Shown here one piece after another: positions 57,206 to 64,000 of a stretch of DNA of 64,000 nt. Every line of letters begins with the position of its first letter. Position 1 is the first letter of the stretch. The notes below the pieces were generated by a model that saw nothing but the letters and a program-made list of their open reading frames with translations, was not told the origin of the DNA and ran no database searches. Source of the stretch: Ilumatobacteraceae bacterium (GTDB lineage: Bacteria; Actinomycetota; Acidimicrobiia; Acidimicrobiales; Ilumatobacteraceae); NCBI GenBank assembly GCA_013213745.1, contig JABSQH010000008.1, forward strand, positions 62,001 through 126,000, given 5' to 3'. Position numbers and translations under genes: made by a program.

Positions 57206-60043
57206 TCACGATGGACCCCCCGCTGGAGCGTGGTCGTCGGGACCGTGATGGAACCAATCGACCAGGTCGCTGACAGGGATCGGTGTCACCCCTGGGAGTC
57301 GGAGGTCGAGCCGATCGGTGACGACACCGATGCGTGTGGCGTCGTCGTCCATGACGCGCAGGAACGCGGCGACGCGTCGTGGCTCGATCTCGACGATCAG
57401 CCGTCCGATCGACTCGGCGAACAGCGCAGTTGCAAAGTCTTCGCCGGGTAACCGATCGACGTTGGCCCCGAGGCGACCACCGATGCACATCTCGGCGAGG
57501 GCGACTGCGGCACCGCCTTCGCTGAGGTCGTGGCAGGACTCGACCAGTCCGGCACGCATCGCCGCATGCAGTTTGCGATACATCGCCGGAGCGTCGGGAT
57601 CCGGCGCTGGGGCAACGCCGGGTTCGGCGGGTTCACCGAGCACCAGGTCGAGATGTGAGCCGGCGAACTCCGGCTCGGTCGATCCGAGCATCATCAACAC
57701 GTTGCCTGCTGCGACCAGGTCGGGTGTCACGCAGTGATCGGCATCGGGGAGGTGCGCGACGGCGGTGATCACGAGTGTGGGTGGAACCGAGTGTCGTTCG
57801 CCGTCGGAGCCCATGTACTCGTTGTTCAGCGAGTCCTTCCCCGATACGAACGGGGCGCGGTACATGTGCGCAGCCGTGCAGCAACCATCGACAGCGGCGA
57901 CCAGCTCGCCGAGCGTCGACGCCCGACGAGGGTCGCCCCATGAGAAGTTGTCCAGCAGGGCCACCTTGTCGGGATCGGCGCCGACTGCGACGACGTTGCG
58001 GATCGCCTCGTCGACCACGGCGAGGGCCATCGACTCGGGATCGTGCAAGCCGTACCACGGGTTGACGCCGATCCCGATGGCGACGCCTGCGGTGGTGTCG
58101 ATCGGAGCCAGGACGACACCGTCGGCCGGAGCGTCGGCGGCGGTGCCGATGAGCGGACGAACCACGGTCGACCCGCCGATCTCGTGGTCGTACCGATGGA
58201 TCGTGGATGCCTTCGAGGCGATATTCGGATGCTGCAGCAGTCGGCGCAGCGCGTCGACCGGGTCGTCTACGACGCGGCGTGTGGCCCGGGAACGGTCGGG
58301 CTCGGGCAGTGCTGCGTCCATCTCGCGCTGCGGGCGTCCGTCGTGGAGGAACTCGGTGTCGATCTCGGCCACGACCGTTCCACCGGAGCGCACGATCAAG
58401 ATGTTGTCACCGGTGAACTCCCCGACGTCTGCAACGGTCACGCCAACGTGCTCGCAGCGCGCCCGCAGCTCGTCGAGATCGTCGGGCGGAACAGCGACCA
58501 CCATTCGCTCTTGAGCCTCCGACAACCACACTTCCCAAGGCGCCAGCCCCGGATACTTGCGTGGCACGGCGTCGAGCTCGACGTCGGCGCCGACGCCCTC
58601 GGCCATTTCGCCGATCGCTGACGACAGTCCGCCCGCCCCGCAGTCGGTGATCGCGGAGTACAGGTCTTCGGCACCGACCAATGCGTCGATCAACAGCTTC
58701 TCGGTGATCGGGTCGCCGATCTGCACGCTCGCGCCAGCCACGTCGCCGGTGGTGGCGTCCATCGTGGCCGACGAGAAGGTCGCCCCGCGGATTCCGTCGC
58801 GACCGGTCGCCCCGCCGAGTACGACCACTCGGTCGCCTGGGTACGGGCCATCGTGCAGCGGTCGAGTGGGTGCGGAACCGATACAGCCGGCGAACACCAG
58901 CGGGTTGGCGGTGTAACGCTCCTCGTAGAGCACCGCACCGGCAACGGTGGGCAAGCCGATCTTGTTGCCGTAGTCGGCGATGCCGTCGATGACGCCGGCG
59001 CGGATTCGTCGAGGGTGCAGCGTGCCGGTGGGGAGCGCGTCGAGCGGTAACTCGGGCGGGCCGAAACACAAGATGTCGGTGACGGCAATCGGGCGGTGGG
59101 CGATCCCGAGAACGTCGCGGATCACACCACCGACACCGGTGTTGGCGCCGCCGAACGGCTCCACCGCCGACGGGTGATTGTGGGTCTCGGCCTTTACCGC
59201 CAGCGTGGTGCCCGGCTCGAACTCGACAACACCGGCGTTGCCGACGAACGACGACACCACAAACGGTGCGGCCAGCGACTCGGTGGACTGGCGGAGTTGG
59301 CCGAGGAGCGGCGGCCGTTGGGTGCCGAGTTCGTCGGCGGGCCCAGCGACGATATTGATGCGTGCCCGGAAGGTCTTGTGGGCGCAGTGTTCACTCCACG
59401 TCTGGGCCAGTGTTTCCAGCTCGACATCGGTCGGATCCCGGCCGAGGCTGTCGAAGTGGGAGCGGATCGCAGTGAGCTCCTCGGGGTCGAGCGACAAGCC
59501 CCGTTCGGTGTTGAGGTCGGCGAGCTGGTCATCACTCAGCGACCTGAGCGGAATGATGTCGGCCTCGTGGGTCGGGCCATTCGGTGGGAGGTGGGCGAAC
59601 GGGTCGACGGTGCCGTGGCTCCACCGCTCGATGACGTCGTTGGCCACCAACCGTTCCACCACGGTCGAGATCGCCTCCGGAGACGGTTCGTCAGGGAATT
59701 CGACGCGCACGCCGGTGGCGGCGGCGCGTATGCCGATTCCGAGGACGTGCGCGGCGTGCTCCACGGCGTGAGCCCCGGCGTCGGTCACTCCGGGGAGCGG
59801 TGTGACTTCGACCGCGCACGTGGTTGGTGTCGCCCACGATCCCGATTGCAGCAACGGGTCGACGAGCACAGCGTGCAGCCGGTGCTGTGCGTCGTTCTCG
59901 AGGTCGCCATCGACGAAGACGATGTCAGCGACGACGATCTGCCCAACGGGGTCGAGCCCGAGTTGCTTGATGCCATCGAGCACTGACGCCGCGCGAGGGT
60001 CTGGGTCGATCGAGCGGATGGTCAGACGATGCCGATCGGCCAC
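57206..60043 (-). CDS. purL: FGAM synthase with fused PurS-like domains (PurSL)
   Basis: This 945-residue protein has two PurS-like modules at the N-terminus: about 1-80 (HRLTIRSIDPDPRAASVLDG) and about 85-170 (CAVEVTPLPGVTDAGAHAVE, then LVANDVIERW), followed by a small-type PurL core. The core shows VELETLAQTWSEHCAHKTF, VKAETHNHPSAVEPFGGANT, DCGAGGLSSAIGEMAEGV and SCHDLSEGGAAVALAEM. The glutaminase domain is separate (purQ). Start GTG 60043 has TAGGAT 7 bases upstream; GTG/ATG codons further up lack support. Confidence 0.93.
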   Translation of the reverse strand: MADRHRLTIRSIDPDPRAASVLDGIKQLGLDPVGQIVVADIVFVDGDLENDAQHRLHAVLVDPLLQSGSWATPTTCAVEVTPLPGVTDAGAHAVEHAAHVLGIGIRAAATGVRVEFPDEPSPEAISTVVERLVANDVIERWSHGTVDPFAHLPPNGPTHEADIIPLRSLSDDQLADLNTERGLSLDPEELTAIRSHFDSLGRDPTDVELETLAQTWSEHCAHKTFRARINIVAGPADELGTQRPPLLGQLRQSTESLAAPFVVSSFVGNAGVVEFEPGTTLAVKAETHNHPSAVEPFGGANTGVGGVIRDVLGIAHRPIAVTDILCFGPPELPLDALPTGTLHPRRIRAGVIDGIADYGNKIGLPTVAGAVLYEERYTANPLVFAGCIGSAPTRPLHDGPYPGDRVVVLGGATGRDGIRGATFSSATMDATTGDVAGASVQIGDPITEKLLIDALVGAEDLYSAITDCGAGGLSSAIGEMAEGVGADVELDAVPRKYPGLAPWEVWLSEAQERMVVAVPPDDLDELRARCEHVGVTVADVGEFTGDNILIVRSGGTVVAEIDTEFLHDGRPQREMDAALPEPDRSRATRRVVDDPVDALRRLLQHPNIASKASTIHRYDHEIGGSTVVRPLIGTAADAPADGVVLAPIDTTAGVAIGIGVNPWYGLHDPESMALAVVDEAIRNVVAVGADPDKVALLDNFSWGDPRRASTLGELVAAVDGCCTAAHMYRAPFVSGKDSLNNEYMGSDGERHSVPPTLVITAVAHLPDADHCVTPDLVAAGNVLMMLGSTEPEFAGSHLDLVLGEPAEPGVAPAPDPDAPAMYRKLHAAMRAGLVESCHDLSEGGAAVALAEMCIGGRLGANVDRLPGEDFATALFAESIGRLIVEIEPRRVAAFLRVMDDDATRIGVVTDRLDLRLPGVTPIPVSDLVDWFHHGPDDHAPAGGPS

Positions 60044-60050
60044 TGCCGCG

Positions 60051-60097
60051 ATCCTACGGAGTGGCGGCGCCCGCGTTCGAACGCTTGACAAAATGTC
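60051..60097 (-). promoter_or_regulatory. Promoter region of the purine operon
   Basis: On the minus strand TAGGAT (60056-60051) ends 7 bases before GTG 60043. Upstream lie a perfect 12-bp palindrome GCGTTCGAACGC (60073-60084) and a short inverted repeat GACA-AAA-TGTC (60087-60097). Either could bind a purine regulator. No purine riboswitch fold is evident, and the leaderless layout leaves no room for one. Confidence 0.45.
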
Positions 60098-60132
60098 TCA
60101 TCCGAGCTGCGGTCCGGCGTTCTGGCGGGGCG

Positions 60133-61278
60133 TTACCGAGCGAGGGCGGTGACCGCAGTTGCCGTCATCGGTTCGACCATGCTTTCGTCGGGAAACGCTG
60201 GTGTCCAGGTCTCCGCGCTGGTCGATACAACGGTGAGCGACTCCGAGCCAAGAGACTTGTCGGTTCGGAGGTGGCGCACGACGCCGGTCGAGTCGACCCA
60301 CACCTCGATCGTCACGGGCTCGCCAGCGGCCAGCTCGGCCGGGTTGGGTGTACCGATCGGCAGGTCGATGAGCGGCGGTGGCGGGACTTCCGGTTGCGCG
60401 TCGGTCGCCGCGTCCGTCGCTGGTTCCGCCGGCGCCTCGTTGAGCATCGCGAGTTGGTCCTGAGGAATCTCGATCACCAGGCGTTGTACGCCGGCGCCGG
60501 CGGTGGCCGGGGCGACATCGGCGAGATCACCGAGTGATGCTTCGGCTGCTTCGACGATGACGGCGCGGCGACGTGTGGGTGCCGGTAGGAGAGCGTCGAG
60601 CGTCTGGATGAGCGAGTCGGCGGTTGCCCCGTCGAATGGAAACGTGCCGCGTTCGGTGCGGTACCAGGTCTGCTCGTCCGCTCGCCGAATGACGGCGTCG
60701 TTGAACACTGCCTGGATCTCGAGTGTCGGGCCGTCGTCGGCGGTGATCATGACGTGGCTGACTTCGGACTCGAAGTCGACACTCGCCTCGTACCGGGCGG
60801 TCCCGTTGCTATCCGATGTGCTCGTGGCGACGAGCACTGCGCTGCGCACGGGTGGTGGCTCGCCGATTGGGATCGGGTATGTCAACGGGACGCGCGGCGC
60901 GGTGTCGGTTTCTGCCTGGCTGAGTTCGAGTAGCCGAGGCCCGAAGCACATACCTGCGGCGATGAGCCCGGCGAATAGAGCCACCGAGATCAGCCACGAC
61001 ACACCGCGTCGCAGCGCACTCGAGCCGGCTCGTGTCCGTTCCGCACGGGGCGGCTCGAAGGCATCGAACCCAGGGAGTGCCCCATGGGTCTGCGCGCCTG
61101 CCGACGGAGTCGCCGGGAACGGAGCCGCCGGCGCCGGTGGTGCGGCGGGTGGCAAGTTCGGTGCGGCGGTGGCCACGCTGGGTGGTGCCAGGGTGGAATT
61201 GGACACGTCGAAGAACTTGCGCGCGTCCGCCGCAGGGTCATCGGTGACCGAAGTGGCGGCGTCGGCGTCGGCGGTCAT
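60133..61278 (-). CDS. Membrane-anchored extracytoplasmic protein, unknown function
   Basis: This 381-residue protein has a Pro/Ala-rich cytoplasmic tail (about 1-85), one transmembrane helix (WLISVALFAGLIAAGMCFG, about 93-111) and an extracytoplasmic domain of about 265 residues. That domain includes YEASVDFESEVSHVMITADD, a possible lipid- or ligand-binding beta sheet similar in style to LppX/LprG-type proteins, and IEVWVDSTGVVRHLRTD near its end. That resemblance is weak. Frame upstream of 61278 is antisense to the histidine phosphatase gene and is discounted. Confidence 0.6.
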   Translation of the reverse strand: MTADADAATSVTDDPAADARKFFDVSNSTLAPPSVATAAPNLPPAAPPAPAAPFPATPSAGAQTHGALPGFDAFEPPRAERTRAGSSALRRGVSWLISVALFAGLIAAGMCFGPRLLELSQAETDTAPRVPLTYPIPIGEPPPVRSAVLVATSTSDSNGTARYEASVDFESEVSHVMITADDGPTLEIQAVFNDAVIRRADEQTWYRTERGTFPFDGATADSLIQTLDALLPAPTRRRAVIVEAAEASLGDLADVAPATAGAGVQRLVIEIPQDQLAMLNEAPAEPATDAATDAQPEVPPPPLIDLPIGTPNPAELAAGEPVTIEVWVDSTGVVRHLRTDKSLGSESLTVVSTSAETWTPAFPDESMVEPMTATAVTALAR

Positions 61279-61377
61279 ACACCATGTCATCGGCGATGCC
61301 CGACCTCGACTTGAGTGCCCCGTGATCAAGATGTTGAACGTTGTCGTTGCGCCGACTGCTTGCGCTGCGTGGCGGCC

Positions 61378-61383
61378 TACCCT
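61378..61383 (+). promoter_or_regulatory. Candidate -10 element (TACCCT) for the phosphatase gene
   Basis: TACCCT lies 6 bases before GTG 61390, which is directly followed by ATG 61393; either could be the leaderless start. Confidence 0.42.
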
Positions 61384-61392
61384 CTCGACGTG

Positions 61393-62052
61393 ATGTCGCT
61401 CGCCTTCATACGCCATGGAGAGTCCAACGTGACCGTGCAGCGCACGATCGGTGGATTTCGAACCTGCTCTGGGCTCTCGCCTCTGGGCCGCAGCCAGGCC
61501 GAGCGGCTGTGCGACCGGTTGGCCACGACCGGTGAACTGCGCACCGATCGGTTGGTGTCGAGCAACTTTCCGCGAGCCCGCGAGACCGCCGAGATCATCG
61601 CCGCAGGGGTCGGTGCCACCGACATCGAGGTGATGCCCGGCTTCGGCGAGCACGATCCGGGCCCAGAACTCGACGGGTTGAGCTTCGAGGGTTACGTCGA
61701 GCGCTTCGGACGCCCCAATTGGTCGGGCGATCCGCACCACGACGTCTTTCCCGGGGGTGAAACCACCGCCGCCTTCCAGCTGCGGGTCGGCGCAGCGCTC
61801 TCGGCGCTGGTTCGTTCGATGAGCGCCGACGACACGGCGGTGGTGTGTTGTCACGGTGGCGTCGTCGACGCCACGATGCGAGCACTGCTGCGGACCGCTC
61901 CGACGGGCGCGTTCGAGCTGAGGACCATCAACACCTCGATCACCGAATTCGCCAGCAACGGTGGGACCAACGACGGCATCGGGTCCACCTGGCAGCTTCT
62001 GCGCTACAACGACGCTGCGCATCTGGCTGGCTTGCCCGCCGCAACGAACTGA
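61393..62052 (+). CDS. Histidine phosphatase family protein
   Basis: This 219-residue phosphoglycerate-mutase-like protein has the catalytic RHG motif in LAFIRHGESNVTV (residues about 4-16), an Arg in SSNFPRARETAEIIA, the Glu region and the second His in VVCCHGGVVDATM (about residue 157). It dephosphorylates small molecules or acts as a mutase; EGYVERFGRPNWSGD is not in a subfamily I can name. The start may be GTG 61390 or ATG 61393. It precedes the GMC gene by 32 bases. Confidence 0.85.
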   Translation: MSLAFIRHGESNVTVQRTIGGFRTCSGLSPLGRSQAERLCDRLATTGELRTDRLVSSNFPRARETAEIIAAGVGATDIEVMPGFGEHDPGPELDGLSFEGYVERFGRPNWSGDPHHDVFPGGETTAAFQLRVGAALSALVRSMSADDTAVVCCHGGVVDATMRALLRTAPTGAFELRTINTSITEFASNGGTNDGIGSTWQLLRYNDAAHLAGLPAATN

Positions 62053-62084
62053 GTCGTGACGTACCAAACTGCGACAATGGCGCC

Positions 62085-63422
62085 ATGACGCGCTGGGCGG
62101 TGGTGGGCGCAGGCTCAGCCGGATGCGTCGTCGCCGCCCGCTTGGCGGACGGTGGCGCCGACGTGACCCTCGTCGAAGCCGGCCCGGCACTGCGCCGCAA
62201 CCAGGTCCCCTCCTCGATTGCCGGGCTCGACTTCTTCGAAGCGATGGTCGAACCCGGCCGAGTCGAGCCCGACCTCGTCGCAGTACGCATGCCCGGTGGC
62301 GATCCGCACCCATACGTGCGTGGACGCGGTGAAGGCGGATCGAGTGCGGTGAATGCGATGGTCGCCCTGGCCGGAACCGACGCATGGCGCACCCCCTTTG
62401 GCGACCGCGTGGCGTGGCGGCGCGCCGCTGCGCGCGTCGCCTTTCCCATCGAAGTACCGAACGACGATCAGCTCGGTGCGGTCGATCGAGCATTCCTTGG
62501 AGCCGCCGCTGATGCCCGGCGGGCACCACTCACCCAACGTGCTGGACATCGTGTCACGTCGGCCGAGGCGTATCTGTGGCCGCACGTCGGCCGTCGCGAC
62601 ATCACGCTTCTGACCGACACGACGGTCGACCGGGTCGTGTTCGATGGGACGAGGTCGGCGGGGCTGCGACTCGCCGACGGCTCCCATGTCGACGCCGATC
62701 GCATCGTGTTGTGCGCAGGTGCGATCCACAGTCCGGCGATCCTGCTCCGCTCTGGAGTGGAGTCGGCGGGACGCGGGCTGACCGATCATCCGTCGGCCAG
62801 CCTCGTTCTCGACCTCGTGCCCGAGGCCCGCAGTGGCGTCGGTCGGCTCGCCGCGGGCGCGTTCGTCGAACGCGATGGCTGTCAGGTGCTGTCGGTCAAT
62901 CACTTGGACCACGACGCCCCCGGTCTCGGATCGTTGCTCGCCGCTCTGCTCCGACCGGTCGGTCGCCGAGGACGGGTGTCGCTCGACCCGCGTCGGGGTT
63001 CCGACCCGATGGCGGCGCCGATCGTCGAGTTCGACCTGGTCGGAGACCAGCGCGACCTCGAGGGCCTGATCCGGGCAGCACGCATGGCGATCGACTTGGC
63101 CCGCGCTCCGAGCGTCGCTGCCATCTGTACGGCGGTGTATGTCGATGCCTTCGGGACGACGATCGACGACCTGCTTTCGCGCGGCGACGACGGGATGGCT
63201 CGTTGGCTGCGCAGTGGCGCCGGCGACTACGTCCACGCCGCGGGCACGTGTGCCGTCGGCAGCGTGACCACGGCCGATGGTCGAGTCGTCGGGCGCGAGG
63301 GCTTGTATGTGTGTGATGCCTCGCTGTTCCCTGTGATTCCGGATGCGAACACACACCTCCCGACGACGATGCTGGCCGAGCTGCTCGTCGAGCGATGGGA
63401 GCTGGCTGGCATGATGGCCTGA
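62085..63422 (+). CDS. GMC-family FAD-dependent oxidoreductase
   Basis: This 445-residue flavoprotein opens with the Rossmann motif VVGAGSAGCVVAARLADGGA and has GRGEGGSSAVNAMVA (the GMC signature 1 region), IVLCAGAIHSPAILLRSG (signature 2) and the catalytic His region DYVHAAGTCAVGSV followed by LYVCDASLFPVIPDANTHLP. It oxidises an alcohol. The short length (usual GMC about 530) and the C-terminus resemble mycofactocin-associated MftG-like proteins, but no mft genes are in the window. Its stop overlaps the next ATG. Confidence 0.85.
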   Translation: MTRWAVVGAGSAGCVVAARLADGGADVTLVEAGPALRRNQVPSSIAGLDFFEAMVEPGRVEPDLVAVRMPGGDPHPYVRGRGEGGSSAVNAMVALAGTDAWRTPFGDRVAWRRAAARVAFPIEVPNDDQLGAVDRAFLGAAADARRAPLTQRAGHRVTSAEAYLWPHVGRRDITLLTDTTVDRVVFDGTRSAGLRLADGSHVDADRIVLCAGAIHSPAILLRSGVESAGRGLTDHPSASLVLDLVPEARSGVGRLAAGAFVERDGCQVLSVNHLDHDAPGLGSLLAALLRPVGRRGRVSLDPRRGSDPMAAPIVEFDLVGDQRDLEGLIRAARMAIDLARAPSVAAICTAVYVDAFGTTIDDLLSRGDDGMARWLRSGAGDYVHAAGTCAVGSVTTADGRVVGREGLYVCDASLFPVIPDANTHLPTTMLAELLVERWELAGMMA

Positions 63423-64000
63423 TGGCGACGACGGAATTCACTCTGGGTCTGCACGACGTCGGCGATGGCTGCCTTGCGTACTTGCAACCCGACGGCGGCT
63501 GGGGGTGGAGCAATGCCGGCCTGATCGTCGGCGACGGCCAGTCGATGTTGGTCGACACGTTGTTCGATCTGCGGTTGACCGCACGAATGCTCGACACGAT
63601 GGACGCCCACACGTCCCGCGCCCCGATCGTCACGGTGGTCAACACCCACGCCAACGGGGATCACTGCTACGGCAACTCCGAGGCGACAGCGCGCTTCGAC
63701 GGCGTCGAGATCGTCGCTTCCAGTGCCGCCGCCAGCGAGATGGCCGACGTGCCGCCGGCGATGCTCGCCGCCCTGAACGATGCGCCTGGTGAGGTCGGCG
63801 AGTTGTTCCGGTCGTTCTTCGGTGAGTTCCACTTCGATGGGATCGAGCTCGAGCCACCGACGCGCACCTTCGACGGCCGCCTCGAGCTCGACGTCGGGGG
63901 GCGCACGGTCGAGCTGATCGAGGTCGGCCCCGCTCATACGGAAGGCGACGTGCTCGTGCACGTCCCCGACGCCCAGACCGTGTACGCCGGCGACATCTTG
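63422..64000 (+). CDS. MBL-fold metallo-hydrolase (partial at window end)
   Basis: The first 193 residues of a metallo-beta-lactamase-fold protein are present; the gene continues beyond the window. VVNTHANGDHCYGNSEATA (about residues 74-92) is the HxxxDH metal motif in the HANGDHxxGN form seen in quinoprotein-relay or glyoxalase-like hydrolases. ELIEVGPAHTEGDVLVHVPD supplies the next metal His, and VYAGDIL the bridging Asp. ATG 63422 overlaps the GMC stop (TGATG), so the two are co-translated. Confidence 0.85.
   Translation, partial: MATTEFTLGLHDVGDGCLAYLQPDGGWGWSNAGLIVGDGQSMLVDTLFDLRLTARMLDTMDAHTSRAPIVTVVNTHANGDHCYGNSEATARFDGVEIVASSAAASEMADVPPAMLAALNDAPGEVGELFRSFFGEFHFDGIELEPPTRTFDGRLELDVGGRTVELIEVGPAHTEGDVLVHVPDAQTVYAGDIL

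Noticed and set aside
57765-58514. Long plus-strand frames opposite purL
   Set aside because: Ser/Arg/Thr-rich shadow frames of the well-supported PurL coding sequence.
60085-60090. A perfect TTGACA on the plus strand as a -35 box
   Set aside because: No plus-strand gene begins within reach; the next plus-strand gene starts 1.3 kb away.
61279-62529. Extension of the anchored protein (ends 60133) to 798 residues
   Set aside because: The added part is antisense to the histidine phosphatase and GMC genes and lacks protein-like order.
1-64000. tRNA, rRNA and riboswitch scan by eye
   Set aside because: I saw no cloverleaf-like or rRNA-like sequence and no known riboswitch core; a computed search (tRNAscan-SE, Infernal) would be needed to exclude small RNAs.

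Overview
The window comes from a GC-rich bacterial chromosome with many GTG starts, dense head-to-tail genes and frequent 1-4 base stop/start overlaps. The protein families point to Actinomycetota: actinobacterial GT-C membrane proteins, a UDP-galactopyranose-mutase-like flavoprotein beside them, PPOX-type flavoproteins and [4Fe-4S]-type PurF. My best guess is class Acidimicrobiia (Ilumatobacter-like), but this is an inference from gene flavour, not from a marker gene. I saw no rRNA, tRNA, CRISPR array, complete insertion sequence or prophage. Both edges cut genes: a CorC/HlyC-type tail at the left and a metallo-beta-lactamase-fold gene at the right.

Layout. 0-6.2 kb: HlyC/CorC-type membrane proteins, a PH-domain membrane protein, galactokinase, an alpha/beta hydrolase, an alpha-methylacyl-CoA racemase family protein and a PIG-L deacetylase. 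6.2-9.7 kb: small membrane or lipoproteins, a YwiC-like gene that appears frameshifted, and a GT-C type membrane protein. 9.7-15.2 kb: a minus-strand operon with a ferric-iron ABC substrate-binding protein, its fused permease and a UGM-like flavoprotein, with the ABC ATPase divergent from it. 15.2-20.1 kb: a scarred region. Two related ~70-bp sequences flank an N-formylglutamate amidohydrolase, a lipoprotein and a Dcu-type C4-dicarboxylate transporter, with a truncated hydrolase at one end and a recombinase-type HTH relic at the other. 20.1-25.8 kb: a surface-glycan-like cluster (two GT2 glycosyltransferases, a GFO/IDH/MocA oxidoreductase, a phosphodiesterase-superfamily protein, a flippase). 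26-28 kb: GNAT, an ABC-exporter relic and a proline-iminopeptidase-like enzyme. 28.2-33.6 kb: a five-gene imelysin / di-heme oxidoreductase / imelysin-like / HTTM / anchored-protein operon. 33.6-37.2 kb: dGTPase-like HD protein, divergent obg-proB. 37.3-42.2 kb: a minus-strand envelope operon ending murJ-pspA, and a CbxX-type AAA+ protein. 42.4-47.8 kb: methyltransferases, a MarR-GNAT fusion with a striking operator, a PPOX protein that seems internally deleted, and a MoxR-VWA pair. 48-60 kb: a minus-strand purine cluster purSL-purQ-purC-purF-purDM-purN-guaB followed by a FlaR-like kinase and a DUF4239-type protein. 60-64 kb: an anchored extracytoplasmic protein, a histidine phosphatase, a GMC oxidoreductase and an MBL-fold hydrolase.

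How genes work together. The purine cluster covers most of the path from PRPP to AIR plus SAICAR synthesis, and adds the first GMP-specific step; purB, purE/K and purH are not in the window. Two of its genes are fusions: PurD-PurM, followed by PurN in the order of eukaryotic GART, and two PurS-like domains fused to PurL. The iron ABC genes and the imelysin/di-heme cluster are two separate systems plausibly handling iron.

A recurring feature is a TANNNT hexamer 6-8 bases upstream of the start codon of many transcription-unit-leading genes that lack a Shine-Dalgarno sequence. It suggests widespread leaderless transcription, and I used it to choose several starts.
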